Positions 46,719 through 61,387 are shown, counted from the first letter of the stretch. The stretch: DNA of 64,000 nt from Xanthomonas codiaei (GCF_002939785.1 NZ_MDEC01000014.1:32831-96830), one strand, 5' to 3'. Program-made: numbers and translations. Notes: generated by a model from the letters alone, not told the origin.

Positions 46719-47333
46719 TCAACGCAGCGCGCGATCCACCGCTTCGCTCATCGCACGCTTGGCGAACAGGAAATCCCACAGGCTCCCGCCCATCTGCCGC
46801 CATAGCACCGCCGAGCGGACCGCCGCCAGCAACAGCGCGCGGATCTCCGCCACCACGCCGGCCTGACCCAGGTAGTGCGGGTTGCCCTGCACCATGACCT
46901 TGGGGCGCAGGTGGCTGATGGTCTGCGCATAGAGCCCGCCCAGCGAGCTCAACACATCCGGATGCGCGCTATCGCCCAGGCTCCGCGCCTGACGCGCCGC
47001 TGCATCGATTCCGCTGGAAACCGTGGCCACTGTCGCGTTGTCGCGCACGAAGCGGCGCTCCAGTTGCAGCACCGCCAGCGCCAGCCGCGGCAATACCTCG
47101 TCCTGGCCCTGGTTGCGAAAGTAGTTGTGCAGCAGGCGCAGGCCGGGCGCCAGGGCCGCCGCCGAGCCGTACACTGCCTCCGGCGAAGCCGCATCCACCC
47201 GAAACACGCTGTCGATGGCGGTGCGCACCGTGGCCGCCTCCGAATGCCCGGTTTCGGCGATCCGCCGCACCTGCTGCAGGGCCTGGGCAACGCCGGCCAG
47301 CGCCAGCACACGGTGATCCATGGAAACACTCAT
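46719..47333 (-). CDS. hflD: HflD family protein
   Basis: A 204-residue helical protein ([39 protein letters not shown]) with the length and motifs of HflD, a membrane-associated protein that modulates lambda CII stability in E. coli. Its cellular role in Xanthomonas is unclear. It follows mnmA with a one-base overlap, the same order as in E. coli. Confidence 0.88.
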   Translation of the reverse strand: MSVSMDHRVLALAGVAQALQQVRRIAETGHSEAATVRTAIDSVFRVDAASPEAVYGSAAALAPGLRLLHNYFRNQGQDEVLPRLALAVLQLERRFVRDNATVATVSSGIDAAARQARSLGDSAHPDVLSSLGGLYAQTISHLRPKVMVQGNPHYLGQAGVVAEIRALLLAAVRSAVLWRQMGGSLWDFLFAKRAMSEAVDRALR

Positions 47334-48469
47334 CAAGCCACACCCTCGGGGGAAGAAGAAGATCCTGCCAATTGACGCTCCAGCGGCGCATCGGTGGCGG
47401 CAATGACCGCGCCGCCGAGGCATTGCTCGCCGTCGTACAGCACCAGCGACTGCCCCGGCGTCACCGCCCGCTGCGGCCGCTCGAAGCGTACCTGCACGCT
47501 GCCGTCGTCTTGCACCTCCACCATGCACGGCTCGTCCGGCTGTCGGTAGCGCGTTTGCGCGGTGCAACTGAAGCTGCGCGCCGGCGGCGCACCGGCGACC
47601 CAATGGGCCAGCTCGGATTGCAGCCAGCGCGACTGCAGCAGCGGGCTGTCGCGGTCCTGGTCCACGTACAGCACGTTGCTGGCCACATCCTTGCCCACCA
47701 CGTACCACGGCGCCGCCGCGCGGCCGCGCACCCCGCCGATGTTCAGGCCTTCGCGCTGGCCCAGGGTGAAATAGAACACGCCGGGGTGCTCGGCAATGCG
47801 CTGCCCCTGCGGGTCGCGGATCTCGCCGGTGCGCGCGGGCAGGTAGCGGCCCAGGAACTCGCGGAAGTCGCGCTCGCCGATGAAGCAGATCCCGGTGGAA
47901 TCCTTCTTGGCATGGGTTGGCAGGCCGGCGTCCTGGGCGATGCGGCGCAGCGTACTTTTCTCCAGCTCGCCGATCGGGAACAGGGTGGCGGCCAGCTGGG
48001 TCTGCCCCAACTGATGCAGGAAGTAGCTCTGGTCCTTGCTCTGGTCGGCACCGCGCAGCAGCCGCCAACGCCCGCCGCTGTAGGCAACCCGGGCGTAATG
48101 CCCGGTGGCGATGCGCTCGGCGCCAAGCGCCTGCGCCGCTTCCAGGAAATGTTTGAACTTGACCTCGCGGTTGCACAGCACGTCGGGATTGGGAGTGCGC
48201 CCGGCGGCGTATTCGGCCAGGAAGTGCTCGAACACGCCGCTCCAGTATTCGCCGGAAAAATCGCGGAAGTGGAAGGGGATGCCCAGTACCCCACAGACCG
48301 CGACCGCGTCGCGGCGGTCGTCTTCGGCGCGGCAATCGCCGCTGCCATCGTCGGCCCAGTTCTGCATGAACAGCCCGGCGATCGACTCGCCCTGTCGCGC
48401 CAGCTGCCAGGCCGCCACCGACGAATCCACCCCGCCGGACACACCCACCACGATGCGTGGCGTGCTCAT
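47333..48469 (-). CDS. mnmA: tRNA-specific 2-thiouridylase MnmA
   Basis: A 378-residue enzyme. The PP-loop [13 protein letters not shown] opens the protein, and the two catalytic cysteines lie in [10 protein letters not shown] and STGICFIGE. It thiolates U34 of Glu, Gln and Lys tRNAs. The start ATG 48469 overlaps the nudix gene by four bases. It sits in a nudix-mnmA-hflD operon. Confidence 0.96.
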   Translation of the reverse strand: MSTPRIVVGVSGGVDSSVAAWQLARQGESIAGLFMQNWADDGSGDCRAEDDRRDAVAVCGVLGIPFHFRDFSGEYWSGVFEHFLAEYAAGRTPNPDVLCNREVKFKHFLEAAQALGAERIATGHYARVAYSGGRWRLLRGADQSKDQSYFLHQLGQTQLAATLFPIGELEKSTLRRIAQDAGLPTHAKKDSTGICFIGERDFREFLGRYLPARTGEIRDPQGQRIAEHPGVFYFTLGQREGLNIGGVRGRAAAPWYVVGKDVASNVLYVDQDRDSPLLQSRWLQSELAHWVAGAPPARSFSCTAQTRYRQPDEPCMVEVQDDGSVQVRFERPQRAVTPGQSLVLYDGEQCLGGAVIAATDAPLERQLAGSSSSPEGVA

Positions 48470-48924
48470 GCGACGTGCCGCACCAGCGCCAACGGGTGCC
48501 GCTGCCCAGCCAGATAGTCGGCCACCACCTCCCACACCAGCGGGCTGCGCAGGCGCTCGCTGGCGTCACGCAATTCCTCCGGTGTCATCCACAGCGCCCG
48601 CACCACGCCGGTATCCAGGCTGCGCTCGGGGTGGTGGGTGAGCGCATCGGCGACGAAGGCAAAACGCAGATAGCACTGGCCGGTCGGCGCCAGCCACTGA
48701 TAGGTGCCGATGAAGTGGGTCGGCCGCACGTCCCAGCCCGTCTCTTCCAGGGTTTCGCGCACGGCGGCCTCGAGCAGGCTCTCATCCGGCTCCAGATGCC
48801 CGGCCGGCTGGTTCAGCAGCAGGCGGCCGCCAATACGCTCTTCCACCTGCAGCAAGCGTCCGTCGCGCACCACCACGGTGGCCACCGTGACGTCCGGATG
48901 CCAGCGCTGTTCCTGCGCGCTCAT
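48466..48924 (-). CDS. Nudix hydrolase, NudJ-like
   Basis: A 152-residue protein. The Nudix box [23 protein letters not shown] fits GX5EX7REUXEEXGU. The position before mnmA matches nudJ (phosphatase acting on HMP-PP and nucleotides) in enterobacteria. The start ATG 48924 ([13 protein letters not shown]) is chosen because the upstream frame to 49131 is low-complexity. Confidence 0.9.
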   Translation of the reverse strand: MSAQEQRWHPDVTVATVVVRDGRLLQVEERIGGRLLLNQPAGHLEPDESLLEAAVRETLEETGWDVRPTHFIGTYQWLAPTGQCYLRFAFVADALTHHPERSLDTGVVRALWMTPEELRDASERLRSPLVWEVVADYLAGQRHPLALVRHVA

Positions 48925-49150
48925 GGGGAGACTCCAGTGCGCGGCAGCGCACGGTCCGGTACCGCGGCAGGACGGCAGCCGGAAGGGCGGCGCAGGGCGG
49001 GGCGGGGCGTGCAGCGACGCGTGTGGGCGGTGGTCGACGGCGCCAGTGCCGGCGCGGTCAGGGAATCGGTCATCAAGGGCAAGCCATGGAATCAGAGACA
49101 AATTGTGCGGGCCGCGGCGCAAATCGTCCAATGCGCGCGGCGATGAACCG

Positions 49151-49156
49151 TATAAT
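49151..49156 (+). promoter_or_regulatory. TATAAT -10 element directly upstream of clpS
   Basis: A perfect -10 hexamer ends six bases before the clpS ATG, so transcription should start at or next to the start codon. No good -35 hexamer is seen. Confidence 0.5.
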
Positions 49157-49162
49157 GACCGG

Positions 49163-49483
49163 ATGCCTCGGAAGACCTCCCACGAACACGATCACGGCCT
49201 CACGGTCGAAGCCAGCAAGCCTGAGGTGGCGCCACCGCCGCGCTACCAGGTGTTGCTGTTGAACGACGACTACACCCCGATGGACTTCGTGGTGACCGTC
49301 CTGCAGCAGTTTTTCAATCTGGACCTGGAGCGCGCCACCCAGGTCATGTTGCACGTCCACACCCGTGGGCGCGGCGTTTGTGGGGTCTACAGCCGCGAAG
49401 TCGCCGAGTCCAAGGTCGCGCAGGTCAACGAGTTTTCGCGCATGAACCAGCACCCGCTGCTGTGCACGATGGAACAGAGCTGA
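49163..49483 (+). CDS. clpS: ATP-dependent Clp protease adaptor ClpS
   Basis: A 106-residue N-degron adaptor. The core [24 protein letters not shown] with LNDDYTP and the helix [19 protein letters not shown] are family hallmarks. It delivers N-end-rule substrates to ClpAP. The ATG at 49163 has little room for a leader. clpA follows 142 bases later. Confidence 0.95.
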   Translation: MPRKTSHEHDHGLTVEASKPEVAPPPRYQVLLLNDDYTPMDFVVTVLQQFFNLDLERATQVMLHVHTRGRGVCGVYSREVAESKVAQVNEFSRMNQHPLLCTMEQS

Positions 49484-49625
49484 GACCGATATCAGATCAT
49501 TCCAGCAGCGCAACAGTGTGACTGCAATCGCGTGCTAACGCCGTCTGAACATACCTATTCGATAGGGTTGTGGAAAATCCCGACAAAAGCCGCATATTGT
49601 TGGCAACAGCCGTTCGGAGTGACCA

Positions 49626-51908
<2,283 letters not shown>

Positions 51909-51926
51909 TCGCAGTCCTGCCCCAAC

Positions 51927-51955
51927 AAAAAGCCGCTCTTGCGAGCGGCTTTTTT
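51927..51955 (+). terminator. intrinsic terminator of clpA
   Basis: Stem AGCCGCTC/GAGCGGCT with a TTGC loop, A-rich before and five T after. Confidence 0.92.
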
Positions 51956-52271
51956 GTGTCTGCTGATCTGTGACAAGACATCAGCCGCCCAGAACCGGAA
52001 GGCCGCTGTGATTTGAAACGCGCGCAGATGGTGGTGCGGCCGGCTTGAACGCGCGGCGACCTTGATGTCGGCAGATGTCGGCGGGTGCCGGGAGCGCCAT
52101 GTCGCTGGCGTCGCAGCGACTTGCCGGTATGCGAACCCGCCCACAGCCAGTTCGAGCCTCGCGTGGAGCTGCACAGGACGTTGCCGCCCACCGGCGCGCC
52201 GCTACTCATGCGCCGACCGGCAGACCCTCAAGTCCTATGGTGAGTGCCAGATTCCGAATTGCAGGCACGAC
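51956..52271. other. intergenic region between clpA and infA terminators
   Basis: No gene, tRNA or clear promoter is seen. In E. coli a serine tRNA gene lies in this position; here no cloverleaf can be built. Confidence 0.6.
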
Positions 52272-52291
52272 AAAAAGCGGCCATGGGCCGC
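52272..52291 (-). terminator. intrinsic terminator of infA
   Basis: The minus strand forms GCGGCC-CAT-GGCCGC followed by TTTTT, 24 bases after the infA stop. Confidence 0.85.
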
Positions 52292-52315
52292 CTCGCGTCT
52301 CAGCACCAAGACCGC

Positions 52316-52534
52316 TTACTTCATGCGGTAGGTAATACGGCCCTTGGTGAGGTCGTACGGCGTCATTTCGACCTTGACCCGGTCGCCGGTCAGGATGCGG
52401 ATGTAGTTCTTGCGCATGCGGCCGGAGATGTGGGCGATGATCTCGTGCCCGTTTTCCAGCTTGACCCGGAACGTGGTGTTGGGGAGCGTCTCGCTGACGC
52501 TGCCTTCGAATTCAATGGAGTCGTCTTTCGACAT
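52316..52534 (-). CDS. infA: translation initiation factor IF-1
   Basis: A 72-residue S1/OB-fold protein: [59 protein letters not shown]. Exact family length. The start ATG 52534 has AGGA upstream. It binds the ribosomal A site during initiation. Confidence 0.97.
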
Positions 52535-52614
52535 GTAATCCTGTGCAATCACGGCTGGCCCGGCAGGGCCGTAAGGGACGGCATTTTACGCCCCATCTCC
52601 CCGTGGTGCAAATT

Positions 52615-53364
52615 TTATGTTAAGCAAACCTCACAGAGTTCGCGCGCCAGACGTTCGCCGTAGCGCGCAGACCAACTGCCTGCCGGCTCCGGCTGCGCCA
52701 CCTGATGCTGCACGTACCGCAGAAACTCGGTACGCGGCAGGCGTTGTGCTCCCAGGCTCAGCAGGTGGGGGTTTTCCACCTGCGCATCGAGCAGCGGCCA
52801 TCCACGGGCATGCAGGTCGGCGGCCAGGGCGGCCAGTGCCACCTTGGAGCCGCCGCTACGCGCACTGAACATGCTTTCGCCGAAGAACATCTGGCCGATC
52901 GCCACGCCGTAGATGCCTCCCACCAGATGTGCGCCGTCGAAGACTTCCAGCGAATGCGCGTGGCCAAGCTGGTGCAACCGGATGTACGCCTGCTGCATGT
53001 GCCGCGTGATCCAGGTGCCATCCTGGCCGGCGCGCGGGATGGCGGCGCAGGCTGCGATGACGTGCTCAAACGCCGTATCGGCGCGCACGGTCCAGGTGCT
53101 GGTGCGCAGTTGACGCCTGAAGCGCGAGGACAGGCGCACGCCATCGGTGCGGAACACCATGCGCGGGTCCGGGCTCCACCACAGCAGCGGCTGGCCATCG
53201 GAAAACCAGGGGAACACGCCATGCGCATAGGCATTGAGCAGGCGCGGGACCGACAGGTCGCCGCCGATCGCCAGCAGGCCGTCCGGCTCGCGCAATGCCT
53301 GCTCGGCAGGCGGAAACGGCGCCCCCGGATCGGCGGAAAGCAAAAAGGGAAGGGCACGCGACAT
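52615..53364 (-). CDS. aat: leucyl/phenylalanyl-tRNA--protein transferase
   Basis: A 249-residue enzyme: GLLAIGGDLSVPRLLNAYAHGVFPWF, LLWWSPDPRMVF and FGESMFSARSGGSKVAL are Aat signatures. It adds Leu or Phe to N-terminal Lys/Arg, creating degrons read by ClpS-ClpA encoded nearby. The start ATG 53364 (MSRALPFLLSADPG) is preferred over 53589, which gives an unrelated extension. Confidence 0.95.
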   Translation of the reverse strand: MSRALPFLLSADPGAPFPPAEQALREPDGLLAIGGDLSVPRLLNAYAHGVFPWFSDGQPLLWWSPDPRMVFRTDGVRLSSRFRRQLRTSTWTVRADTAFEHVIAACAAIPRAGQDGTWITRHMQQAYIRLHQLGHAHSLEVFDGAHLVGGIYGVAIGQMFFGESMFSARSGGSKVALAALAADLHARGWPLLDAQVENPHLLSLGAQRLPRTEFLRYVQHQVAQPEPAGSWSARYGERLARELCEVCLT

Positions 53365-53595
53365 CCGGCGAGTGTAGGGCCTGGCGCGCAGATCGTAGTG
53401 GCGGTCTCGCTCAGGGGCGAGCGGCCGGATCGCCCAATGGATGGTCGTCGCGATCGTGTCGTTTCGCGACGCTGCAAGCGAGTGGCTCGGTTTCGGTCCC
53501 GCCGCCCGGCTCGCTGCCGCTCCGTGTGCCTGCCGGTAGCGCTGCGACAAGGCTTCGCTTGGCGCCGCTGGGTCGGGCGATATCGCCATGCCGGC

Positions 53596-54720
53596 TCAAT
53601 CGCGGAACGGGCTGTGCTCGGCCAGTTCGAGGGCATGCTGGGCAACCGCCGCGCGCTCATCGGCGCACCATTGCGCCAGCGGCTCGCGAAAGCCGGGGTC
53701 GGCGATCCAGTGGCGGCTGCGCACCGGCGTCGGCAGGAAGCCGCGCGCGATCTTGTGCTGGCCCTGCGCACCGGGCTCGAAGCGGGCCAGGCCTTCGCGC
53801 AGGCAATACTCCAGACCCTGGTAGTAGCAGGTTTCGAAGTGCAGGCCGGGCAGGGCCTCGCCGCCCCAATAGCGTCCGTACAAGGTGTCGTGGCCGCGCA
53901 GGCACAGCGCGCCGGCGATCGGGCGGCCGTCGAGGTCGGCCAGGAACATCACCAGCTGGCGCGGCATGGCGGTTGCCAGGTGCTGCAGGAACTGCGGCGT
54001 GAGCGCGGGCGAGTTGCCGTACTCGTTGAAGGTCTTCAGATAGAAGCCGTACATCGCGGCCAGGTCCTCCTGGCTGGCCTCGTCGCCGTGGACCACGCGC
54101 ATACGGATGCCGGCGCGCTGCACCTTGGCCCGCTCCTGGCGGATGTTCTTGCGCCGCTTGTGGTCCATGGCGCCGAGGAAGGCCTCGAAGTCGGTCCAGC
54201 CGGCGCTGTTGTGCCAGTGGTACTGCAGGTCGTTGCGTTCCAGCCAGTCGCCATCGAAGGCGGCGTCTTCGTCTGCACGGTGGAAATTCACATGCGCCGA
54301 CGACAGGCCGCTGCGCTCGACCAGCTCGCGCATCGCCGCCAGTAGCTGCGGTCGCCACTTGGGCGCGCCCAGCAGGCGTGGCCCGGTTACTGGCGAGTAG
54401 GGCACCCCGCACAGCCACTTGGGGAAATACGCCTGCCCGTAACGCGCATACGCATGCGCCCAGGCGTGGTCGAACACGAACTCGCCGTGCGAATTGTTCT
54501 TCAAGTAGCCGGGGGCGGCGGCGACCAGCGCGTCGCCCTCCCACAGGGTCAGATGCAGCGGGTTCCAGCCCCAGTCCGGGCGCAGGCAGCCTTCCCGTTC
54601 CAGTCCCTGCAGAAACGCGTAGCCGACGAAGGGATGCCTGCCATCGTGCAAGGCATCCCAGGCGCCAGCCGGCACTTCGTCCAGCCGGCGGCACCAGCGG
54701 GCGGTGACGCTCACCCGCAC
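53596..54720 (-). CDS. GNAT/FemAB-like N-acetyltransferase (PF04339-type)
   Basis: A 374-residue protein. HPFVGYAFLQGLEREGCLRPDWGW, FVFDHAWAHAYARYGQAYFPK and FEAFLGAMDHKRRKNIRQER are typical of a large uncharacterised family related to GNAT and FemAB acyltransferases. It is cytoplasmic, with no signal or membrane segment. It lies between aat and trxB; in many proteobacteria such genes neighbour aat. Substrate unknown. Confidence 0.8.
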   Translation of the reverse strand: MRVSVTARWCRRLDEVPAGAWDALHDGRHPFVGYAFLQGLEREGCLRPDWGWNPLHLTLWEGDALVAAAPGYLKNNSHGEFVFDHAWAHAYARYGQAYFPKWLCGVPYSPVTGPRLLGAPKWRPQLLAAMRELVERSGLSSAHVNFHRADEDAAFDGDWLERNDLQYHWHNSAGWTDFEAFLGAMDHKRRKNIRQERAKVQRAGIRMRVVHGDEASQEDLAAMYGFYLKTFNEYGNSPALTPQFLQHLATAMPRQLVMFLADLDGRPIAGALCLRGHDTLYGRYWGGEALPGLHFETCYYQGLEYCLREGLARFEPGAQGQHKIARGFLPTPVRSRHWIADPGFREPLAQWCADERAAVAQHALELAEHSPFRD

Positions 54721-54771
54721 TGCCCACAGGGCCGGCCGGTCGCAGGGCGCGGCCGGCGCTCGGTGGTCACC

Positions 54772-55956
<1,185 letters not shown>

Positions 55957-56025
55957 CTACTGTAACCGCAGCCGCAGTCGTTTATTATCAACCACTAACA
56001 GCATTTTTCTAAGGTCTGGCTACAG

Positions 56026-58383
56026 GTGGCAAAGCAGGTTCCCGAACGCAGCAGCAAGCCCCCAGAGGGCAAGGCGTCGTCGCGCAAGACGGCGGTGGCG
56101 GACACTCCGCGCCGACAGAAGCTGTGGCGTGATCTGGCATTGATCGCAGTGGCGCCGCTGCTGCTGTATCTGCTGGCCAGCCTGTTTACCTATTCGGCCA
56201 CCGATCCAGGGTGGTCACGCACCGGCAATCTGGTCGCCCCGATCCACAACATGGGCGGCCGGTTCGGTGCGATGGCCGCTGACGTGTTGCTGCAGTTATT
56301 TGGCTACGTGGCCTTCCTGTTGCCGGTGATCCTGGGTGCGGTGGCCTGGATCGCGCTGATCGGCGAGCGCGAGGAGCAGAGCCAGAGCGATCTCGGGCCG
56401 GCGCTGCGGCTGGTGGGCATGGTGGGCTTTCTGATCTCTTCGACCGGGTTCTTGCATCTGCGCCTGTTCCAGAGCGAGGTGGCGGAGGCTGGCGGCATTC
56501 TCGGCAAATTGGTCAGCGGCTCGCTCAGCTCCGGCTTCGGTGCGTTGGGCGCCAATTTGTTCGTGGTGGTGTTGTTGCTGGTGTCGATCACGCTGGCCAC
56601 CGGCCTGTCGTGGTTCGCGGTGATGGAGCGGATCGGCAAGTGGGTGCTGGCGCTGGGGCCGCTAATGCAGCGCAAGACCCACCAGGCCAGCGAGTGGCAG
56701 CAGACCCGGGTGATGCGTGAAGAGCGCGAGGAAGTGCGCAAGGTCGATGCGGTCAAGCAGGCCAAGCGCGAGCCGGTCAAGATCGAGCCGCCACCGGCAC
56801 CGGTGGTGGAGAAGAGCGAGCGCGCCAAGCGCGACACCCAGATCCCGATGTTCCAGGGCGTCAGCACCGATGGTTCGGACCTGCCGCCGCTGGCGCTGCT
56901 GGATGACCCCAAGCCGCAGGCCAAGGGCTATTCGGAAGAGACGCTGGAGACGCTGTCGCGGCAGATCGAGTTCAAGCTCAAGGATTTCCGCATCGAGGCG
57001 CAGGTGGTCGGGGCCTACCCGGGTCCGGTGATCACCCGTTTCGAAATCGAACCGGCGCCGGGCATCAAGGTCAGCCAGATCAGTTCGCTGGACAAGGACA
57101 TCGCGCGCGGGCTGTCGGTGAAGTCGGTGCGCGTGGTGGACGTGATTCCGGGCAAGTCGGTGATCGGCCTGGAAATCCCCAACGTCAGCCGCGAGATGAT
57201 CTTCCTGTCCGAGCTGCTGCGCTCCAAGGAATACGACAAGTCGGCCAGCCCGCTGACGCTGGCCCTGGGCAAGGACATCGCTGGCCGCCCGACCGTGGCC
57301 GACCTGGCGCGCATGCCGCACTTGCTGGTGGCCGGTACCACCGGCTCGGGCAAGTCGGTGGCGGTCAATGCGATGGTGCTGAGCCTGCTGTTCAAGGCCT
57401 CGCACAAGGAACTGCGGATGCTGATGATCGACCCGAAGATGCTCGAGTTGAGCGTCTATCAGGGCATCCCGCACCTGCTGGCGCCGGTGGTCACCGACAT
57501 GAAGGAGGCCGCCAACGGCCTGCGCTGGTGCGTGGCCGAGATGGAGCGCCGCTACAAGCTGATGAGCGCGGTGGGCGTGCGCAACCTGGCCGGGTTCAAC
57601 AAGAAGGTCAAGGACGCCATCGACGCCGGCCAACCGCTGATGGACCCGCTGTTCAAGCCGAACCCGGAGCTGGGCGAGGCGCCGCGGCCATTGGAGACAT
57701 TGCCGTTCATCGTGATCTTCATCGACGAATTCGCCGACATGATGATGATCGTCGGCAAGAAGGTCGAAGAACTGATTGCGCGCCTGGCGCAGAAGGCGCG
57801 TGCGGCCGGCATCCACCTGATCCTGGCCACGCAGCGGCCGTCGGTGGACGTGATCACCGGCCTGATCAAGGCCAATATCCCGACCCGCGTGGCGTTCCAG
57901 GTCAGCTCCAAGATCGACTCGCGCACCATCCTGGACCAGTCCGGCGCCGAGGCGCTGCTGGGCAACGGCGACATGCTGTACCTGCCGCCGGGCACTGCGC
58001 TGCCGGACCGCGTGCATGGCGCGTTCGTCAGCGACGAAGAAGTGCATCGGGTGGTCGAGCACCTCAAGGCCAGCGGTCCGGTGTCCTACGTCGAAGGCGT
58101 GCTGGACGAAGTGCAGACCATGGGCGACGGCACCGTGGTCGGCGCCACCGGCTTGCCCGAAAGCAGTGGCGGTGGCGGCGACGAATCCGACCCGCTGTAC
58201 GACGAAGCGCTGCGCATCGTCACCGAGACCCGGCGCGCCTCGATCTCCGGCGTGCAGCGCCGCTTGAAGATCGGCTACAACCGCGCCGCGCGCCTGATCG
58301 AGGCGATGGAAGCGGCTGGGGTGGTCAGCCCGCCCGAGCACAACGGCGACCGCAGCGTGCTGGCACCGCCGCCGCCTAAGTAG
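56026..58383 (+). CDS. ftsK: DNA translocase FtsK
   Basis: A 785-residue protein. Four membrane helices lie in the first 210 residues ([20 protein letters not shown] and others), then a linker, the alpha/beta motor with Walker A GTTGSGKS near residue 438 and Walker [14 protein letters not shown], and a C-terminal gamma winged helix ([26 protein letters not shown]) that reads KOPS sites. It segregates chromosome termini at the septum. Start GTG 56026, preceded by AAGG. The linker is shorter than in E. coli. Confidence 0.95.
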   Translation: MAKQVPERSSKPPEGKASSRKTAVADTPRRQKLWRDLALIAVAPLLLYLLASLFTYSATDPGWSRTGNLVAPIHNMGGRFGAMAADVLLQLFGYVAFLLPVILGAVAWIALIGEREEQSQSDLGPALRLVGMVGFLISSTGFLHLRLFQSEVAEAGGILGKLVSGSLSSGFGALGANLFVVVLLLVSITLATGLSWFAVMERIGKWVLALGPLMQRKTHQASEWQQTRVMREEREEVRKVDAVKQAKREPVKIEPPPAPVVEKSERAKRDTQIPMFQGVSTDGSDLPPLALLDDPKPQAKGYSEETLETLSRQIEFKLKDFRIEAQVVGAYPGPVITRFEIEPAPGIKVSQISSLDKDIARGLSVKSVRVVDVIPGKSVIGLEIPNVSREMIFLSELLRSKEYDKSASPLTLALGKDIAGRPTVADLARMPHLLVAGTTGSGKSVAVNAMVLSLLFKASHKELRMLMIDPKMLELSVYQGIPHLLAPVVTDMKEAANGLRWCVAEMERRYKLMSAVGVRNLAGFNKKVKDAIDAGQPLMDPLFKPNPELGEAPRPLETLPFIVIFIDEFADMMMIVGKKVEELIARLAQKARAAGIHLILATQRPSVDVITGLIKANIPTRVAFQVSSKIDSRTILDQSGAEALLGNGDMLYLPPGTALPDRVHGAFVSDEEVHRVVEHLKASGPVSYVEGVLDEVQTMGDGTVVGATGLPESSGGGGDESDPLYDEALRIVTETRRASISGVQRRLKIGYNRAARLIEAMEAAGVVSPPEHNGDRSVLAPPPPK

Positions 58384-58662
58384 AGCGGCGGCCACCGCCG
58401 TCCTGCGCGGCGCCGGGGCGGCATCGCGGGGCGAACGTGGCGGGAGTACCTGCTGCAGGCCTCAGTCGGATGGCGTGTAGTGGGTGCTGGAGCACTGCAG
58501 CGCGTCGTCCGGCGTCAGGTGCCGCAAGCACGCCCACCGCCGGGTCGTCGGCAGGTGCATGCGCAGCGATGCGGCAGAGTTGGAAGTCCATGCCTGTCAT
58601 TGCCGGGCACAACGGCTACCCTGTGCAGTACGCGCCACCTTGGCCTGTCGTGATCGAGACCC

Positions 58663-60588
58663 ATGCTGCATCGTCCCTTGTTGTTGCTCGTGCTGTTGTT
58701 CTGCGCGCCGCTGCTGGCCCAGGCCCAGCAGCAGGCCACGCCTGCCCCGGCGGCCGCTCGCGCCCAGGCCGACACCAATTACAGCTTCGTGCGCTATCGC
58801 GCCGACTACGAGGTGCGCGCCGACGCCAGCAGCGTGGAGACAGACGAATACGAGATCCTGCTCAAGACCAAATCGGCGGTGGAGCAGTTCAGCCAAGTGC
58901 GCCTGAGCTATAGCGAGAAGATGGAAACGCTCGAGGTGCTTCAGGCCTATACCGTCACCGCCGAGGGCCTGCGCCAGGATGTGGCCAGCGACAAGATCTA
59001 CACCCAGGAAAGCTACTCCAGTGCCTCGGCGGCGATGTACGCCGACCGCAAGGTCAAGGTGGTGGTGTTCCCGAACCTGGCCCCGGGCGCACGCATCGTC
59101 TACCGGGTACGGCGGGCGCAGAACACCCCGTATTTCCCCGGATATTTCAGCCTGTGGGAGACCTTCAGCGTGTTTGCGCAGTACGACGATGCGGTGGTCA
59201 CGCTGGTGGCGCCGAAGTCGTTGCCGATGCATCTGTCGGTGCGTGGGCTGCAGGGCGGCACCAAGCCGGTGGTGCGCGGCGATCAGGCGCGCTGGGAATG
59301 GCGGTATCAGCGCACCGCGCCGATGAAGAACCAGAACTGGAGCGCGGCGAGCTGGGAGTTCAGCCCCACCTTGATGGCCAGCACCTTCGATAGCTGGTCG
59401 CAAATGGGCCTGGCGTATCACGTCAAGGGCGGGCGCGCCGCAGCGGTCACCCCGGCGATCCAGGCGTTGGCCGACCAGGTCACCCAGGGCATCGACGAGC
59501 CGCGTGCACAGGCGGCGGCCCTGTACGCATGGGTCGCGCGCAATATCCGCTACGTGGCGGTGTATCTGGGCAATGGCGGGCTGGAGCCCAACAGCGCCGA
59601 CAGCATCCTGGCCAACCATTACGGCGACTGCAAGGACCACACGGTGATCCTGGAGGCGTTACTGGCGGCCAAGGGTATCGCCAGCACGCCGGTGCTGATC
59701 GGTGCCGAGGGCGGGCCGACCTTGCAGGCGATCCCGGTGCTGGGGCGTTTCAATCACGCCATCACCTATATTCCGGCCTTCGATCTGTACGTCGATTCCA
59801 CCAACCCGTATGCGCGCTTCGGGCAACTGCCGGCCGGCGATCTGGGCGCGCCGGTGGTGCATACGCGCGATGGCAAGCTCACCCACACGCCGCCGAACGA
59901 CCGCAAGGTCAATCGCTACGTTGCGCGGACCGAGTATCGCTTCAACCCACAGGGCGGGCTGCAGGGGCTGACCACGCTCGATAGCGGGCAGACCGGCGAG
60001 GTGGGGTTGCGCGCGATGTTCGTGCAGCTCAATGCGCAGAACCGCAACCGCATCGAGGAATCGATCATTGCCCAGTCCGGCTTCGTGGGCACCGGCGATC
60101 TGCTGATCCAGGGCGATCCACTGGACCTCGATACGCCGTTCAATTATCGCTATGCCTTCCAGGCCAGCGACGCGGTGGATTTTTCGGTGGTCGGCGGCAT
60201 GACCTTGCCGGACATGCCCGGCGCCGAATCCACGCGCGCGGTCTATACGACCACCTCGGCCGAAGACAATCTGACCCCGTTCTACTGCAACGACAGCGTA
60301 CGCGAGGAAACCTATGTGGTGACCTTGCCCGAGACCGTACCCATCATCGCCATCCCGCGCAGCAGCCAGTTCCGCAATGCCGCCGGCGAGTACGCGGTGG
60401 AGTGGACGCGGCAGGGGCAGACCGTCACCGCCGTGCACCGGCTGCAGCGCGCTGCCGTACGTGGTCCGCTGGCCCTGTGCCAGCCGCAGGACTACCGCGC
60501 GTTTCGCGAGCTCTACCAGCAGGTGCGTCGTGGCTTCCGGGGCCAGATCGTCTACGGCGACCTGACCAGGGTGCAGACGGCGCAGTGA
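58663..60588 (+). CDS. exported DUF3857/transglutaminase-like protein
   Basis: A 641-residue secreted protein. A signal peptide (PLLLLVLLFCAPLLAQAQ) precedes an N-terminal DUF3857 domain (YRADYEVRADASSVETDEYEI) and a transglutaminase-like domain with the papain-type triad: Cys in HYGDCKDHT, His in RFNHAITYI and Asp in YVDSTNPY. The substrate is unknown; relatives are thought to be periplasmic peptidases or crosslinkers. It lies between ftsK and lolA. I see nothing in the 279-base gap upstream except GC-rich sequence. Confidence 0.85.
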   Translation: MLHRPLLLLVLLFCAPLLAQAQQQATPAPAAARAQADTNYSFVRYRADYEVRADASSVETDEYEILLKTKSAVEQFSQVRLSYSEKMETLEVLQAYTVTAEGLRQDVASDKIYTQESYSSASAAMYADRKVKVVVFPNLAPGARIVYRVRRAQNTPYFPGYFSLWETFSVFAQYDDAVVTLVAPKSLPMHLSVRGLQGGTKPVVRGDQARWEWRYQRTAPMKNQNWSAASWEFSPTLMASTFDSWSQMGLAYHVKGGRAAAVTPAIQALADQVTQGIDEPRAQAAALYAWVARNIRYVAVYLGNGGLEPNSADSILANHYGDCKDHTVILEALLAAKGIASTPVLIGAEGGPTLQAIPVLGRFNHAITYIPAFDLYVDSTNPYARFGQLPAGDLGAPVVHTRDGKLTHTPPNDRKVNRYVARTEYRFNPQGGLQGLTTLDSGQTGEVGLRAMFVQLNAQNRNRIEESIIAQSGFVGTGDLLIQGDPLDLDTPFNYRYAFQASDAVDFSVVGGMTLPDMPGAESTRAVYTTTSAEDNLTPFYCNDSVREETYVVTLPETVPIIAIPRSSQFRNAAGEYAVEWTRQGQTVTAVHRLQRAAVRGPLALCQPQDYRAFRELYQQVRRGFRGQIVYGDLTRVQTAQ

Positions 60589-60694
60589 GCACACGGCACC
60601 TGCACACGCCTCAGATGAACGCGACAGCGCGATAGCGCTCGCCCATTCATCTATGAAGCTTCAGAATTGACCCAGTCCTTTCTGGAAGACCGCG

Positions 60695-61324
60695 ATGCAT
60701 CGCCAACTCCGTTATGCCGTCCTTGCCACCGCCCTGTTCGCCAGTACCGCTTTCGCCGGTGCGCGCCAGGAGCTGGACAGCTTCACCCGTGGCCTGAAGG
60801 GCCTGGACGGGCAGTTCAGCCAGCAGGTCAGCGATGCCAACGGCCGGGTCAAGGAGCGCTCTAGTGGGCGGGTGGCGTTGTCGGCGCCACGCCAGTTTCG
60901 CTGGGAGTACGCCAAGCCCTACAAGCAGCTGATCGTGGCCGACGGCAAGAAGGTCTGGGTGTTCGATCCGGACCTGGAGCAGGTGACCGTGCGCGCGCAG
61001 GGCAGCGAAGAGCAGAACAGCCCGCTGGTTGCGTTGATCGATCCGGCGCGCCTGGACAAGCAGTACGACGTCAGTGAAGAGGCCGCGCCACGCGACGGCT
61101 TGCAGTGGTTGTCGTTGACGCCCAAGGTCGATACCGAGGCGAGCTTCCAGATGGCCTCGCTGGGATTCGGCAAGGACGGCCTGGCGAAGATGGAAGTGGT
61201 AGACGCGGTGGGGCAGCGTACCGCGATCAGTTTCAGCGGCTGGAAGCGCAATCCTGCCTTCGCCGCAGACACCTTCCGCTACACGCCGGCCAAGGGCGTG
61301 GATGTGGTGGGCGACGCGCAATAA
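60695..61324 (+). CDS. lolA: outer-membrane lipoprotein carrier protein LolA
   Basis: A 209-residue periplasmic chaperone. A signal peptide (MHRQLRYAVLATALFASTAFA) precedes ARQELDSFTRGLKGLDGQFSQ and RVALSAPRQFRWEYAKPYKQLIVADGKKVWVFDPDLEQV, which are LolA signatures. It ferries lipoproteins from LolCDE to LolB. The neighbours ftsK and rarA match the E. coli order ftsK-lolA-rarA. Confidence 0.95.
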   Translation: MHRQLRYAVLATALFASTAFAGARQELDSFTRGLKGLDGQFSQQVSDANGRVKERSSGRVALSAPRQFRWEYAKPYKQLIVADGKKVWVFDPDLEQVTVRAQGSEEQNSPLVALIDPARLDKQYDVSEEAAPRDGLQWLSLTPKVDTEASFQMASLGFGKDGLAKMEVVDAVGQRTAISFSGWKRNPAFAADTFRYTPAKGVDVVGDAQ

Positions 61325-61387
61325 GCCGTCGCTTGTAGCAAGCAAGCAGCCAGCGGCCTTCTTCGCAGAGGGTCGCCGACGACGCGA

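Noticed and set aside
52080-52180. tRNA-like T-loop (AGTTCGAGCC) between clpA and infA, where E. coli has a serine tRNA
   Set aside because: No acceptor stem, anticodon arm or CCA end can be assembled around it on either strand.
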